Source of the DNA: Saccoglossus kowalevskii | Lineage: Eukaryota; Hemichordata; Enteropneusta; Harrimaniidae | NCBI RefSeq assembly: GCF_000003605.2 | Contig: NW_003133849.1 | Span: 123,073 to 159,759 of the forward strand | DNA: 36,687 bases | Direction: 5' to 3' | Part shown: positions 24,701-32,310 of the stretch, one piece after another | How positions within the stretch are numbered: the first letter of the stretch is position 1 | Layout of the letters: the number at the start of each line of letters is the position of its first letter | Made by a program: the position numbers and the translations under genes | The notes under the pieces: model-generated | Databases searched by the model: none | What the model was told of the DNA's origin: nothing | The model's input: the letters and a program-made list of their open reading frames with translations, nothing else

Positions 24701-25453
24701 TTGTGTCCGGTTCGAATAACATCTTCTTGTAAACAATTATTGTTTATGTCGCCTTATTTATAGAAACGGTAAATTTCAGGCAATGAATGATAACGCAAAC
24801 CCGGAATACATACACGCTGTGGGGCACAATGTCTGCTGCACTGCACATTGCGCGACAGGACTAAGGCCCGGGAACGAGCATACTTTCCTGGTTATGATGA
24901 TATTTTGACAGGACATGCAGAAAATGTTCATATATATTATTTGGTGCAAAATCAACCAAAAAAATTAAAAAATTTAAAATTGAACCAAAATTAAAATTCT
25001 GGGTTAATATATGACGCATGGTCTTATAGATTTTCATGTGAAAGATGTAAGTTCGGTTATTTTCGGGTGAAAGATGTAAGTTCGGTTATTTTCGGGTACT
25101 ATCAACTGAGCAAATGCAGATAATATATAAGGAAAATCAACCAGGTTGATGTATGCGAGAACAGTGTAAAAACGAAAGGCGTTAGTATCAGACAAACTGC
25201 CGTCGTATAATTGCATGGTTATTCGTCTTTTTCACTATCAAATATGTTCTTCAAATATGTGTTGTCACATCAAGATGAACATACAATTGGAGTACTAGTC
25301 TAGTTACAGATGTTAATCACGTACGTCCTTTCGACATAATTGTCACGTTCGTACAACATATGAATATGAAGATATTCGTAACAGTATATACCCACCTCCT
25401 GCTGAGATCTGTAAAACTATCAGTAGTGCATGAAATAAAAACGTAACTTCCAT
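4660..25453 (-). CDS. Tie/angiopoietin-receptor-like transmembrane receptor without kinase domain (29 coding exons, 1516 aa)
   Basis: Type I membrane receptor rebuilt from splice sites and phases. Exons in transcript order: 25453-25396, 24372-24091, 22939-22679, 21892-21758, 20650-20504, 19802-19671, 19091-18930, 18080-17799, 16442-16107, 15712-15645, 15112-14842, 14312-14086, 13978-13909, 13739-13633, 13469-13274, 13111-12994, 12623-12359, 11949-11904, 11528-11302, 11046-10977, 10845-10739, 10178-9983, 9873-9765, 7434-7188, 6909-6864, 6710-6575, 5286-5225, 5000-4948, 4794-4660. They sum to 4551 nt with every phase matching. Domains: signal peptide 1-19, Ig 20-113, Ig 114-200, four EGF-like 201-392, Ig 393-486, FN3 487-598 and 599-711, then two FN3-FN3-membrane-proximal blocks (712-1054, 1055-1388), TM about 1402-1425, tail 1426-1516. 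Ig-Ig-EGFs-Ig-FN3s is the Tie1/Tie2 ectodomain order. Vertebrate Tie has three EGF and three FN3 domains plus a kinase; here there are more of each and no kinase. A soluble or membrane ligand receptor role is inferred; the ligand is unknown. UTR limits were not determined. Confidence 0.85.
6100..6227. mobile_element. Foldback MITE in receptor intron
   Basis: AAATGTTAGTGCATTGTGGG at the left end pairs with CCCACAATGCACTAACATTT at the right end, giving a roughly 128-bp inverted-repeat element in the intron between exons 26 and 27. A related half, ATAGTGCATTGTGGAATAGT, sits at about 21498-21517, and similarity continues upstream into CCATAGACCA in both, so the true element may start earlier (near 6078). 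Confidence 0.55.
6575..6710 (-). CDS. Receptor exon 26: transmembrane helix and stop-transfer
   Basis: Codes for residues 1389-1433, phase 1-2. A Ser/Thr/Gly-rich stalk (VASTSTGGNRSG) precedes a hydrophobic stretch of about 24 residues (GIFVGLLVILIVITIGLVAF) and then the basic stop-transfer WKRHKQ. This fixes the topology as type I with the Ig/EGF/FN3 part outside. Acceptor ACCTGCAG; donor GTAAGA. Confidence 0.92.
6864..9873 (-). CDS. Receptor exons 23-25: membrane-proximal module, second copy (block B)
   Basis: Exons 9873-9765 (109 nt, phase 1-2), 7434-7188 (247 nt, phase 2-0) and 6909-6864 (46 nt, phase 0-1) code for residues 1255-1388. They duplicate exons 16-18: KYIIAVNV, PYYIAAVF and EFTLGDGMMYNGYYNAPL match the first copy. 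Exon 25 (IQEIHLFNKPFRTFS) equals exon 18 in length and phase and shares its I/V-Q-x-I/V-x-L and K/R-P pattern, but the following donor reads GCGAGT, not GT. The intron between exons 23 and 24 (9764-7435) holds a LINE fragment. Confidence 0.78.
7940..8800 (-). pseudogene. LINE reverse-transcriptase fragment, 5'-truncated and frameshifted
   Basis: Minus-strand frames carry successive pieces of a non-LTR retrotransposon ORF2. The first has RT motifs ending NEELKLAQYADDTNVF (YADD at 8627-8638). Next is ELGRFSGLNINKGKTEAM in another frame after a poly-A slip near 8581-8590. Then come RILGIFVSYDR...VFNIWRQR and finally LWNNKLFLVDNRSVFWKDLF. The last two motifs are typical of the L1/Tx1 type. Broken frames and loss of the 5' half show that it is dead. 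It lies in the intron between exons 23 and 24 in the same orientation as the host gene. Confidence 0.75.
9983..10845 (-). CDS. Receptor exons 21-22: fibronectin type III domain 6 (block B)
   Basis: Exons 10845-10739 (107 nt) and 10178-9983 (196 nt) code for residues 1154-1254. FN3 motifs are KPTRLQVLI, SIIVLKWSAPATFSGNIIKY, LHGLSPGTQFVISVSAST and TILTGTK. Lengths and phases equal those of exons 14-15. Confidence 0.85.
10977..11528 (-). CDS. Receptor exons 19-20: fibronectin type III domain 5 (block B)
   Basis: Exons 11528-11302 (227 nt) and 11046-10977 (70 nt) code for residues 1055-1153. They are the duplicate of exons 12-13: the first exon matches at about 42 of 76 residues by eye (APRNVTL, SITVEWNIPEYIN, NLEYNVNYKIQ) and the second ends VVTIRTSDT. 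The acceptor of exon 20 (GGAAAG) is poor in pyrimidines but its position follows from homology and phase. Confidence 0.85.
11904..13111 (-). CDS. Receptor exons 16-18: membrane-proximal module, first copy (block A)
   Basis: Exons 13111-12994 (118 nt, phase 1-2), 12623-12359 (265 nt, phase 2-0) and 11949-11904 (46 nt, phase 0-1) code for residues 912-1054. Key motifs are NYIIVVHH, SYYITASF and EFTVGDGMVYNGYYNVPL. This resembles the domain that lies just outside the membrane in many receptor tyrosine phosphatases and related FN3 receptors (Y-I-V-V-V, then A-A-x-F, then G-D-G-x-x-Y-x-G-Y-x-N-x-P-L). Here it is internal, followed by two more FN3 domains. An 18-bp unit coding GSDIDD/V is doubled at 12545-12580. 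Exon 18 is a 15-codon micro-exon with acceptor TTATTTTAG and donor GTAACG. Confidence 0.78.
12724..12754. repeat. (TA)n microsatellite
   Basis: Thirty-one bases of uninterrupted AT/TA dinucleotide in the intron between exons 16 and 17. Confidence 0.9.
13274..13739 (-). CDS. Receptor exons 14-15: fibronectin type III domain 4 (block A)
   Basis: Exons 13739-13633 (107 nt, phase 1-0) and 13469-13274 (196 nt, phase 0-1) code for residues 811-911. FN3 features are KPDYLNVVF, SITLEWNEPVVFSGNITKYE, the LQDLPPGTMIRVSLSAST strand and TIITGTD. The exon lengths and phases are identical to exons 21-22. Confidence 0.85.
13909..14312 (-). CDS. Receptor exons 12-13: fibronectin type III domain 3 (block A)
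   Basis: Exons 14312-14086 (227 nt, phase 1-0) and 13978-13909 (70 nt, phase 0-1) code for residues 712-810. KPRNVTL, SITVEWVIPEYVNG and the LRDLNYNVQYSIQ strand are standard FN3 motifs, with the G strand VVKIRTAD in the second exon. It opens the first copy of a duplicated seven-exon block; the partner is exons 19-20. Confidence 0.85.
14842..15712 (-). CDS. Receptor exons 10-11: fibronectin type III domain 2
   Basis: Exons 15712-15645 (phase 1-0) and 15112-14842 (phase 0-1) code for residues 599-711. Exon 10 gives KPDKLTVIDVSAPRQKEIHI, a degenerate FN3 start. Exon 11 carries the C-to-G strands, including IDNIEVKYRK and PYTIYEVTTVV, and ends LTPEA. The usual B-strand tryptophan is missing, so this is the most diverged FN3 of the set. 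The intron between the exons carries a piggyBac-like MITE at 15268-15400. Confidence 0.75.
15268..15400. mobile_element. piggyBac-like TTAA MITE, copy 1
   Basis: This 133-bp element begins TTAAAGGGCGGTAGTCGTCG and ends, read on the other strand, TTAAAGCGCGGTGGTCGTCG. It is bounded by TTAA on both sides, the piggyBac target. The centre (ACTCATAGCGACGTATACAA) is identical to copy 2. It lies in the intron between exons 10 and 11 of the receptor gene and has no coding capacity. Confidence 0.75.
16107..16442 (-). CDS. Receptor exon 9: fibronectin type III domain 1
   Basis: Codes for residues 487-598, phase 1-1, as one exon. FN3 hallmarks are the B-strand tryptophan (VIRISWNRWNPL), the GDGPIEGYTVYYRE strand, and the G-L-R-W-S-T-T-Y-E-F-T-V-T-V strand with the conserved tyrosine. 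The acceptor is CATTTACAG. The GTAGGT donor at 16106 was chosen because it keeps phase 1; the open frame runs a few codons further. Confidence 0.83.
17799..18080 (-). CDS. Receptor exon 8: third Ig-like domain
   Basis: Codes for residues 393-486, phase 1-1. Unlike the first two Ig domains it has a normal cysteine pair (TYFICEV, Cys416; DFVCHV, Cys470). N-glycosylation sequons occur at NYS (456) and NST (463). Its place between the EGF block and the FN3 block is the place of the third Ig domain in Tie1/Tie2. Donor GTAAGT. Confidence 0.85.
18191..18721. repeat. Tandem array, three 177-bp units
   Basis: Units start at 18191, 18368 and 18545 with the word TTAGTCTCAA (TACTGTCAGC follows). The copies look almost identical; the clearest difference is GTATACC for GTATGCC in the third. 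Because 177 is divisible by three, a 182-codon plus-strand frame runs through the array (18221-18769), but it is antisense to the receptor and merely repeats itself. The array is in the intron between exons 7 and 8. Confidence 0.9.
18930..19091 (-). CDS. Receptor exon 7: EGF-like module 4
   Basis: Codes for residues 339-392, phase 1-1. CSTGFYGELC, CHCKNNAAC and NTGVCPNGDC show the EGF-like cysteine spacing, with a longer final loop before the last cysteine (Cys390). Vertebrate Tie receptors have three EGF repeats, so this fourth one is an extra. Donor GTATGT. Confidence 0.83.
19422..19608. mobile_element. TACTGTRAA-family MITE, copy 1
   Basis: It begins TACTGTGAAATACTTTATTTT and ends in a near reverse complement, AAAATAAAGTATTTTAAAGTA, over about 187 bp. 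CAGTGAAAATAAATTCC inside is shared, in the other orientation, with the copy at 34481-34653. It sits in the intron between exons 6 and 7. Confidence 0.65.
19671..19802 (-). CDS. Receptor exon 6: EGF-like module 3
   Basis: Codes for residues 295-338, phase 1-1, with cysteines at 296, 305, 309, 311, 315, 322, 328 and 337. The pattern CPQGKYGSGC, CHC, CNKETGAC and GFSGHNC is that of tandem laminin/EGF-like repeats in Tie, MEGF and scavenger-receptor families. Acceptor TATTTTCAG; donor GTATAA. Confidence 0.85.
20504..20650 (-). CDS. Receptor exon 5: EGF-like module 2 with Tie signature
   Basis: Codes for residues 246-294, phase 1-1. It begins GCGNNYWGHNC and contains CLQDPYGCSC (residues 274-283), then YTGLDC. 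The C-L-x-D-P-Y-G-C-S-C string is characteristic of the second EGF repeat of vertebrate Tie2, as recalled from family knowledge, and is the strongest single sign that this receptor belongs to the Tie lineage. Acceptor TAATTTCAG and donor GTGAAT are clear. Confidence 0.88.
21323..21461. mobile_element. piggyBac-like TTAA MITE, copy 2
   Basis: This 139-bp relative of 15268-15400 is in the same orientation, again bounded by TTAA, in the intron between exons 4 and 5. It differs by a few substitutions and a short insertion near the left terminus (GGCATGCGCAGTCGTCGTG region). Confidence 0.75.
21758..21892 (-). CDS. Receptor exon 4: EGF-like module 1
   Basis: Codes for residues 201-245, phase 1-1, with eight cysteines (202, 212, 216, 219, 225, 232, 234, 243). 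The second half reads CNAETGECVCPPGFKGNLC, a classic EGF/laminin-type ending that closely resembles the first EGF repeat of vertebrate Tie receptors (T-G-E-C-x-C-P-P-G-F). Acceptor AAAG is weak in pyrimidines, but the frame and phase fit. Confidence 0.88.
22679..22939 (-). CDS. Receptor exon 3: second Ig-like domain
   Basis: Codes for residues 114-200, phase 1-1. It has the core tryptophan (LKWKHNG, Trp149) and the late motif SDAGIYEC (Cys180), both hallmarks of Ig domains. The expected B-strand cysteine is replaced (NMSLGMVI), so like the domain before it this one has a single cysteine. Donor GTGAGT and acceptor TTTTTCTAG are both strong. Confidence 0.85.
22940..24090. other. Receptor intron 2, nothing recognised
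   Basis: 1151 bp between the first and second Ig exons. No exon-like segment, RNA gene or recognisable repeat was seen on either strand. Confidence 0.4.
24091..24372 (-). CDS. Receptor exon 2: first Ig-like domain
   Basis: Codes for residues 20-113, phase 1 to phase 1. The end of the module carries GVYYCDV, the Y-x-C motif of an Ig F strand (Cys98), followed by a strand-like FQTVVLSL. There is no partner cysteine in the B-strand region, so the usual Ig disulfide cannot form inside this domain. First position in the protein and exon symmetry match the first Ig domain of Tie receptors. The assignment rests on the F-strand motif and context, so the fold is likely but not certain. Confidence 0.75.
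25038..25095. repeat. 29-bp tandem duplication
   Basis: Two perfect adjacent copies of a 29-bp unit starting GTGAAAGATGTAAGTTCGG, in the intron between exons 1 and 2. Confidence 0.9.
25396..25453 (-). CDS. Receptor exon 1: start codon and signal peptide
   Basis: The ATG at 25453-25451 opens 19 codons reading MEVTFLFHALLIVLQISAG, a typical cleavable signal peptide with a hydrophobic core and small residues at the end. The exon ends in phase 1 at a GTGGGT donor. This start was chosen because it gives a secretion signal exactly in phase with the next Ig exon. An AG preceded by a pyrimidine run lies four bases before the ATG, so the 5' UTR may itself be spliced; no promoter motif was recognised upstream. 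Confidence 0.8.
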
Positions 25454-26867
25454 TGTACTATGCAGTAAAAAAAACGGCAGAAGTTAACGTAGACGTACTC
25501 GAGACCCTTTTGCGCTGTCGGGCAAAAATGAAAACGAAAAAACTATTGTAGCTATACAATCACGTGACCGGTATGTTTAAGGTTGACTAGTATTATTTCA
25601 GTTGGTGGACGTTAAAGCCGAATAAAAGAACAAATGTAGATTGGACAAAATAAACCAAAACAATTGGTACGAAGGAAGACGCACACCACGCATCAACTGA
25701 AAACAATTAACATTATTACCTGGTGAACAACCATACATCTGCGTGGTTGAACGGCAACCGAGCTAACCCCCCACCCACTGCTAATGGTCCAACCTTCTTG
25801 AGTCCAGAGGCGGATGCGAGGGATGTATGTGAGATGAGATAGGATGCTTACATTAGTTAACGGAAGTTGTCGAATTATCTCGTTGTGTACATCTGTTTGC
25901 AATCATTCGACAAAAAAAGTGGAATTGTGCTAAAGTGTCCTTGTTCAATCAGCTTCCAACACTACATGGAAACAATGCAACGTTAACAAAACAAAAACAA
26001 ATATCTATGTTGCCCGTAATTCGAAGTTTGATTAACTGTTAAATTATGTTAAACTGTTTCACATACAGTTGTAATTCACTTTTGTAATATTTTAACAACA
26101 AAACTACCAATAATATGTATGTGTGCATGTCGTTTTTTGCAACGACAACCATTTGATTGGTAACTGATATCGATTTCATACAAGGGTAAAACAAATCTGA
26201 ATGGGTTTGATCTGCTCTATCACCCTCTCAACATGAATTCTGAGCCGAGCGATTTTTCTAGCCTCTAGTATTTTAATTTCTTCTCCTTAAGCCACTTCTC
26301 TTTTCTTGAGTTACACTTCCTAGTATATGGCGGAATGACAAGTTTTGCATTTACTTTTAAAAGCAGTCCCGTAATATTAAAACTACGAACATCGAGTTAC
26401 AATTAGGGCGTGGTTTCTAAAATATGGCGTGATTATTTGTGTATTCGATGTCTGTATCTCGAATAATTCAGCATCTACTTCTATCATTGTATACAATGAA
26501 TTTGTTTTTAGTTATCAACAGAAACCACAAGACCAAACAGACCAAATCATAACAAATCGCAGTAAACTATTATATTTAAAAGACTCTCAATTGTTGCAAT
26601 GGCTTGAACTGGGAAGTCTTGCTGAACGCTATTAAGTACAGAGCGATCAGAAATTGCTTACATTAAGCCAGACATCGTTTTGGTCAAGCTAGCCGTCTCA
26701 GTCACACAATCGTGTAAAAATATAATATTGAATATTTAGTTTTGTCAGTGACGTATTTAACGACATTTAAAAATGTGATGTGTATCTGTAATTGTCTTGC
26801 ACACAACGTTAAATGCTTGTTCAAGATAGAATTCGCGATTAGTGGAACATCTTTATACTAGTACATG
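25454..26867. other. Upstream flank of the receptor gene, no gene recognised
   Basis: This should hold the receptor promoter and 5' UTR, but no clear TATA box or CpG-rich stretch was seen. The short frames present have no domains. Confidence 0.35.
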
Positions 26868-27080
26868 TACTGTAAAGGGTTAATTATTCACTGGGTTTTA
26901 ATTTTGCTTAACATTTCACTGACTGGAAAATGCGCTAAATTAAAACGAAGTGAATATGTCAAATTTAGCATAGAACTCATTATATAAATGATAAAACCAT
27001 GAATTTTAAATCCACTAAATATACCTGAAATGCTAAATCGGTTATATTTAAACCCAGTGAAAATTATTTATTTTACAGTA
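26868..27080. mobile_element. TACTGTRAA-family MITE, copy 2
   Basis: This 213-bp element runs from TACTGTAAAGGGTTAATTAT to a matching end ATTTATTTTACAGTA. CACTGGGTTTTAATTTT near the left end pairs with AAACCCAGTGAAAATTAT near the right, so the inverted repeats are about 40 bp with gaps. It is intergenic. Confidence 0.6.
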
Positions 27081-28012
27081 TTTGTTCTATGAAATCGCCG
27101 GTACACTTCGTTACGCACGCCGACGATTCGGTTTATGATGTCTAAATCAAAATAAGAAGATGGTTACATTTTCTCGCTGCCGACATTGACACACAAATGC
27201 TAGTGCTAGTTTACTGTCTGGCGGCGTACCCGTACGCATGTATTGGTATTGTGCTGGTAGCTTTGTATGCGTAATTCAGCGATAACCCTGTAATTATAGG
27301 TAGATATCGTATCGAACTGATCAGAGTTTGGCTGAAATCGTAGACTAAACCCGCTTTTAACGATTGCGTCAGATTTGTATTATCTTTCACGGTGATTCTG
27401 ATAATATCTGATCGTATTAAAAAACATTGATTCAGTGTTTACATGTAACGTTATAAATCACATACACCGCCACTCAGATTCTCTCGAAAACGCCTTTTAG
27501 CGTGCGTAAAATTGTTTCTCTTGTTTTTATGTCTGTGGTGGATTTCTACGTGGTGTGTGTGTAGTCCCGGTCTATATCCACCAATATAACATGGATATGA
27601 CAAACGTTCCACGGCCAATCCACAATAATGATACGTACCCCATGATGCACGTCGTAGTTTAGTCGCACTATTTTGTCTTTAGACACAAATATTCGAGATT
27701 CGCACATCAGAAATAATGTGGAGTTCATGTCTTAATTTGACCGGCGCCGACTAGACAATGCCAATAAGCAACATGAAAACTATGGTTTCACACATGTATA
27801 CGTGTATTGTCACACTGTCATTGCTCGTAAAGAATAATTTAGTTTTATCTGTAGTATAGTTTACCCCTTTTCACACTGGCGTACCTCCATAAATGAAAAG
27901 GAGCGATTCTTAATTTCAAGGTGGTACAACTTGAAATCATATGGGGTTTCCTGTTGATCATACAAACATGGATACTTACATTGTTGGAAATTTATATTAA
28001 ACGTTCAAAATC

Positions 28013-28045
<33 letters not shown>

Positions 28046-31000
28046 GTATGTTTGGATGCTGTGGATTGTTTTGGCTTTACGTTTGTTTGTGTCATATTCC
28101 AGCGCTTTTGACTACTAATAGTGTTTGACGTACGTGAATCGGAAAAAAAGTTTCTGTGTCGTAATACTGCGGCTCGCCGCAATTTGGAATGGGGCTAATC
28201 TAATCCGATTATCAGATATTTCCCACTATTCGCGTATCTTTTGGCTATCATTCTTGGTATAGTCAAGAAGCCAATGAAGATCCAGAAATGATCGCAGAGG
28301 ACAACTTTGAGTTAAAAAATATTTCCATCCCAATATTGACCCGGGTATAGCTTTTTAAAAATTCTCTGGTCGGGAAAATGATACCCAGTTTAGTTTCCTG
28401 GAGCACATAGTCACGACAAGTTTTCACAAAGTTTAATCGGGCCTAAAATAAAAGTACAATGGTAATTTTGAATGTGCCCACGTAATCATCATCGATTGTT
28501 GATCTGTGCATATTAATTAGGTGTTAATTAATGTAATTGGCCTCAATCACTGGCGCCTACCGTCTCTCGCGTGCGCCGCCTGTAATTCACACTTATGGAA
28601 ATCTGCCGAGAAATGCGTTACAAATAAGACAACAATCGGCACGTTTTAGAACGACTCAATGTGACCATCGTTTTTACATCACCATCCTTCCTTGTAGCGC
28701 GATCTAGCGGTAAAAAAACGAAAGCATCGGTTATAAAAACATACCATCGTCGAGGGCGTTAAATTAGGTCAAACAATAAAACTACTGTATTTGACCAGCA
28801 AAAAAAAAAAATATGTTTACCAGAAAGCTACATTTATTACTTGTTTTACCACGAATAATGGTTTCAATACGGCACGAGCATTGCGCATACCTATACACAG
28901 ACTGAGCGTATGATACATTAAGTTGTTATGGTATTCTGGCAAACAAGACGTGACCAGGCTAGGGTTTATAGTCATGAAAGTATAAGTATGATAACATACA
29001 CATTACATGCAGGGCAACACAGATTCTTTCAGTTGACATTCATCGGACGATGACCCCACTGTGCCATGATCCGACGAATATTCACGTTGGCGTCAACGTC
29101 TTCAGACGATCGTGCTTTTATCGCAATGGCAAGGCATTTATCATCATCGAACAAGTCAGTTTTCTACAGCCGGGTCGCCATCTAACATCTAACTCGCAAG
29201 CATGGTGTCGCCTTTACGGTTAATTTAGATGGTGTGCGGTGCCGATGAAAGGTGGATGGTGCCGCTGGCAACGTATACAGAACCGTGAGAATGTAGCATG
29301 CTGCAATGGGGGAAGGAGTCAGCTAAAGGCCTATTAACCAGTGTTAAGAAGTTTAATAACAAAAGAAGAACAGTTTGATAAGGATCGCTCTATTGAGATA
29401 TTATCTGTGTTTGGACAGGGGGGCACAATAGTTGACGTAGTGAGTGGCGACAATGTAGGATATGGATACGTGGTTCCATACACTTTAACCTATTATTCAC
29501 GTTGACAACTGCCTTGGCTTTCCCTGGCGCCATTTAATGGCCCGTCTTTTTGAAACAGTCTCCGTCTCTTGTCTGCAACAGTGGGTCCATTTCGCGGTTT
29601 CAGGCATTCTTTCACACCTCGCTACGTTTCCGTTTGACAACTTCTGATTAGAGCGTTTATCGATTGCTTCGCCAGACATTCGCACGCTGAGATCGTCGAT
29701 GGTGACATCCGTCACAATAACTGTGTTTTTCTCAGGCGAGATTAGTTATTGCCAAAAAAAAAAAAAAAACGTTTTACCGCGATTTAATGTCTATCGCATT
29801 ATGAGTGGTCCGTTAGCCAAACAACCCCTCCCTTTAAAACAACAGGGGATTATCACTGTTTAGGGGGTCTAAAAACAAGTTGTCGAACTACTTGATAGCG
29901 TATGACCAAGTATAATCTCCAGTGTTCCAGGTTCGGCGGTGTTCATCATATACTTGGCTCACAAATCAATATTGTATTTTAGATTTTTTTGATAACATTT
30001 CAATTCTTGTTAGAAATACCATGAAAGTTGTTTATTTGTGAAGACGAAAACAAAATAATTCACGTACATTTAATTTGATATCTTATAATAAGTAGTTTTA
30101 ATCAAATGAAAATAAATATGGCTATGTACAGAGCAGAATTAGATATTTTAATTGGAATGCAGTAATATGCTGTGGTTATTCTAAATGTAGATATATTTTC
30201 TGTCGATATTAATTTACAAATCTGGGATGTACCAACTATTGCACCATGTATGTCAAATTTGAGTTAAATTGAGTGTGGAAATCATTGGCGCGGCTAATTC
30301 GTAAAACCCTGTGTTACCGATCCGTATAAACGAGCAGTCACATGACATGAGAATTCACGATAAATCACACAGGAAATTGAACGGAAATTCTTTTTTTTTT
30401 ATTTAAAAGTTCCAACACTACCAGCATCCGTTTACTTGACTCATCCGTCATGCATCCCACGCTTCGACATGTGGGATCGCTTGTCTTGACCGTTTTAGAA
30501 GAGAATTCGAGGCGTTGTCTGGCAGAGAAAAGATATGAACACAATCATCAATCCGTCTTATGTCGGAACCAAGGTGTTAGGTCCTTTGTATGTTCCACAT
30601 GCCACCCAGGTTGAAAAAAAAATTATTTCCGCTTGCTTGGCAGCTAATACACAATTATTTCGTCAAATTCCAGTCAAGTAATTTGTCATCTTAAGGCCCT
30701 TTTAATAAGAAATTCCTCAATTGTTCGATGATCATCCGCAAAAAAATCTCACTTCACGGCACTTTTGTTTCAGAAGTCATACTCGACGTTGTTACCATCG
30801 TAAATGTCTATACGTTGTAACACAAGGACTGAGTGAAATTCCAATTTCGATATTTCAATAAAGGGGCTATAATTATAATGTGTACCCTTCATAGTGTGTT
30901 TGTGTCGTTAATTTGATATTGTATTAGGTTTGCTTTCATCAAATATTAGCCGTATTGGTAACCCGGCGCATATTATATACACTATTTGCCGTGAGGGCAA

Positions 31001-31499
31001 CGAAAATAAATCATTATATGTGTGTACAGAGCTTCCTTTTATTTTACTAGCTTCCGGCAAAACCTTAAAGTGAAGTGCGGCAATTCCTCCGTCAAAACAC
31101 ATCGTGCTCAACAGGGTAATAATTACCTGGGCGAAAGTGGTGGGTTTTATGGAGCTGTGAGAGAAACCGACTTCATTTCCCCCGTGTATTGACATTAAAA
31201 TAAAACGAATTGTGTGTATTTGCTGCTTTAACGCCTTTCTTTTCAGTGTCAGTTCAGTGTGCTCACCAGGCTTGATAGGCGATCCTGGCACCACCATTTA
31301 ACACCGAACAGGCGCTAGGAAGTCCGTGGATACAGCGATCGCGTCAGACTCTGTATTCATCATGCTTATCCAATTAGCGCTAATTATCATCTACGATAAC
31401 ATCTGAAATACACCCCGTGACTCCAGGTTTGACATTGCTAAACGTGGGTAAAAGGGGTGGTGTTTGCGCGTCGCAGACAATAGACTGCACAGCAAGCAG
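27081..31499. other. Intergenic region between the divergent genes, no gene recognised
   Basis: Only short frames without motifs. The longest (31297-30908, minus, 129 codons) has no signal peptide, domain or splice support. The region may hold regulatory DNA for either gene; I cannot define an element from sequence alone. Confidence 0.35.
28013..28045. repeat. (TAA)n microsatellite
   Basis: About eleven uninterrupted TAA/AAT units in intergenic sequence. Confidence 0.9.
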
Positions 31500-31781
31500 C
31501 CAATGGGCGTCTTTTAAATCACATTAAGTCACCACCAAATGGATATGTGTGAACCGTCATATATCAGTGGAACCTCGTGTTTTGTTGTGCCATATACGGC
31601 TGCAATCTGCAAGAGTCAACACCGTGGTCTTCTTGGTGAATGTACAACCACTCTGTTTCACAGTGATTGTATGCATAACTTTGAGCTGGTACTTATATCT
31701 CACACGAGCAGTGGAAGACATACATCTATAGCCACGTATAGCGGGTTACATTCATATTCACCGTGTTATACCAGCAACTAG
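31500..31781 (+). other. Probable 5' non-coding exon of the gremlin-like gene
   Basis: A strong donor, CTAG|GTAAGA, occurs at 31781/31782, and a strong acceptor with a long T run, TTTTTTCAG, ends at 32209, about 100 bases before the CDS. Together they define a 428-bp intron in the 5' UTR. Vertebrate GREM1 has the same layout of one non-coding exon then a single coding exon. The exon start is not visible; 31500 is only a nominal limit. The 80-codon frame at 31539-31781 inside it shows no protein features. Confidence 0.45.
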
Positions 31782-32310
31782 GTAAGAAATTCTCTCGTCT
31801 TCATTTCCATATTTCCACATGAAATATCGTATGACTATTAATTAATAAGTTTTTAGTACGATCTTCTTGGAACGTACGTGTGATACAAATACACATTGTC
31901 TCTTGCACTTATCATTACACGTTCCAGACATATCGAGATGTAATATTATTACTACTACCGCTACCGAGTACTAGAAACTAGCTTACTTGTTAACCGACTC
32001 GACCTCACCGATCAACACCTCGTTGCATTTTATTTGCACAACATGTACGTTCCTTTGTTGACCGTGCATAAATGGCTTAATTGAAAAAATTACGATTGAT
32101 GAGTTTATTTTGTGTATTGCTTGGTCGCTGTCAGAGACCATCCCATTATAACATGTAGCTAGCCATGGCGTCTAACTTACAGGCATTATCAATTTTTATT
32201 TTTTTTCAGAGAGCCACTGAGAGTGTAACAGCAAGGTTTAGCTTATACGCAAGATACGACTGCCTCGGGGACAATTCATTTGTGTATATCCATTCATCGC
32301 GTACCACTTG

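Noticed and set aside
31539-31781. 80-codon frame upstream of the gremlin-like gene as a separate protein
   Set aside because: No signal peptide or domain, and it overlaps the probable 5' non-coding exon, ending exactly at its donor.
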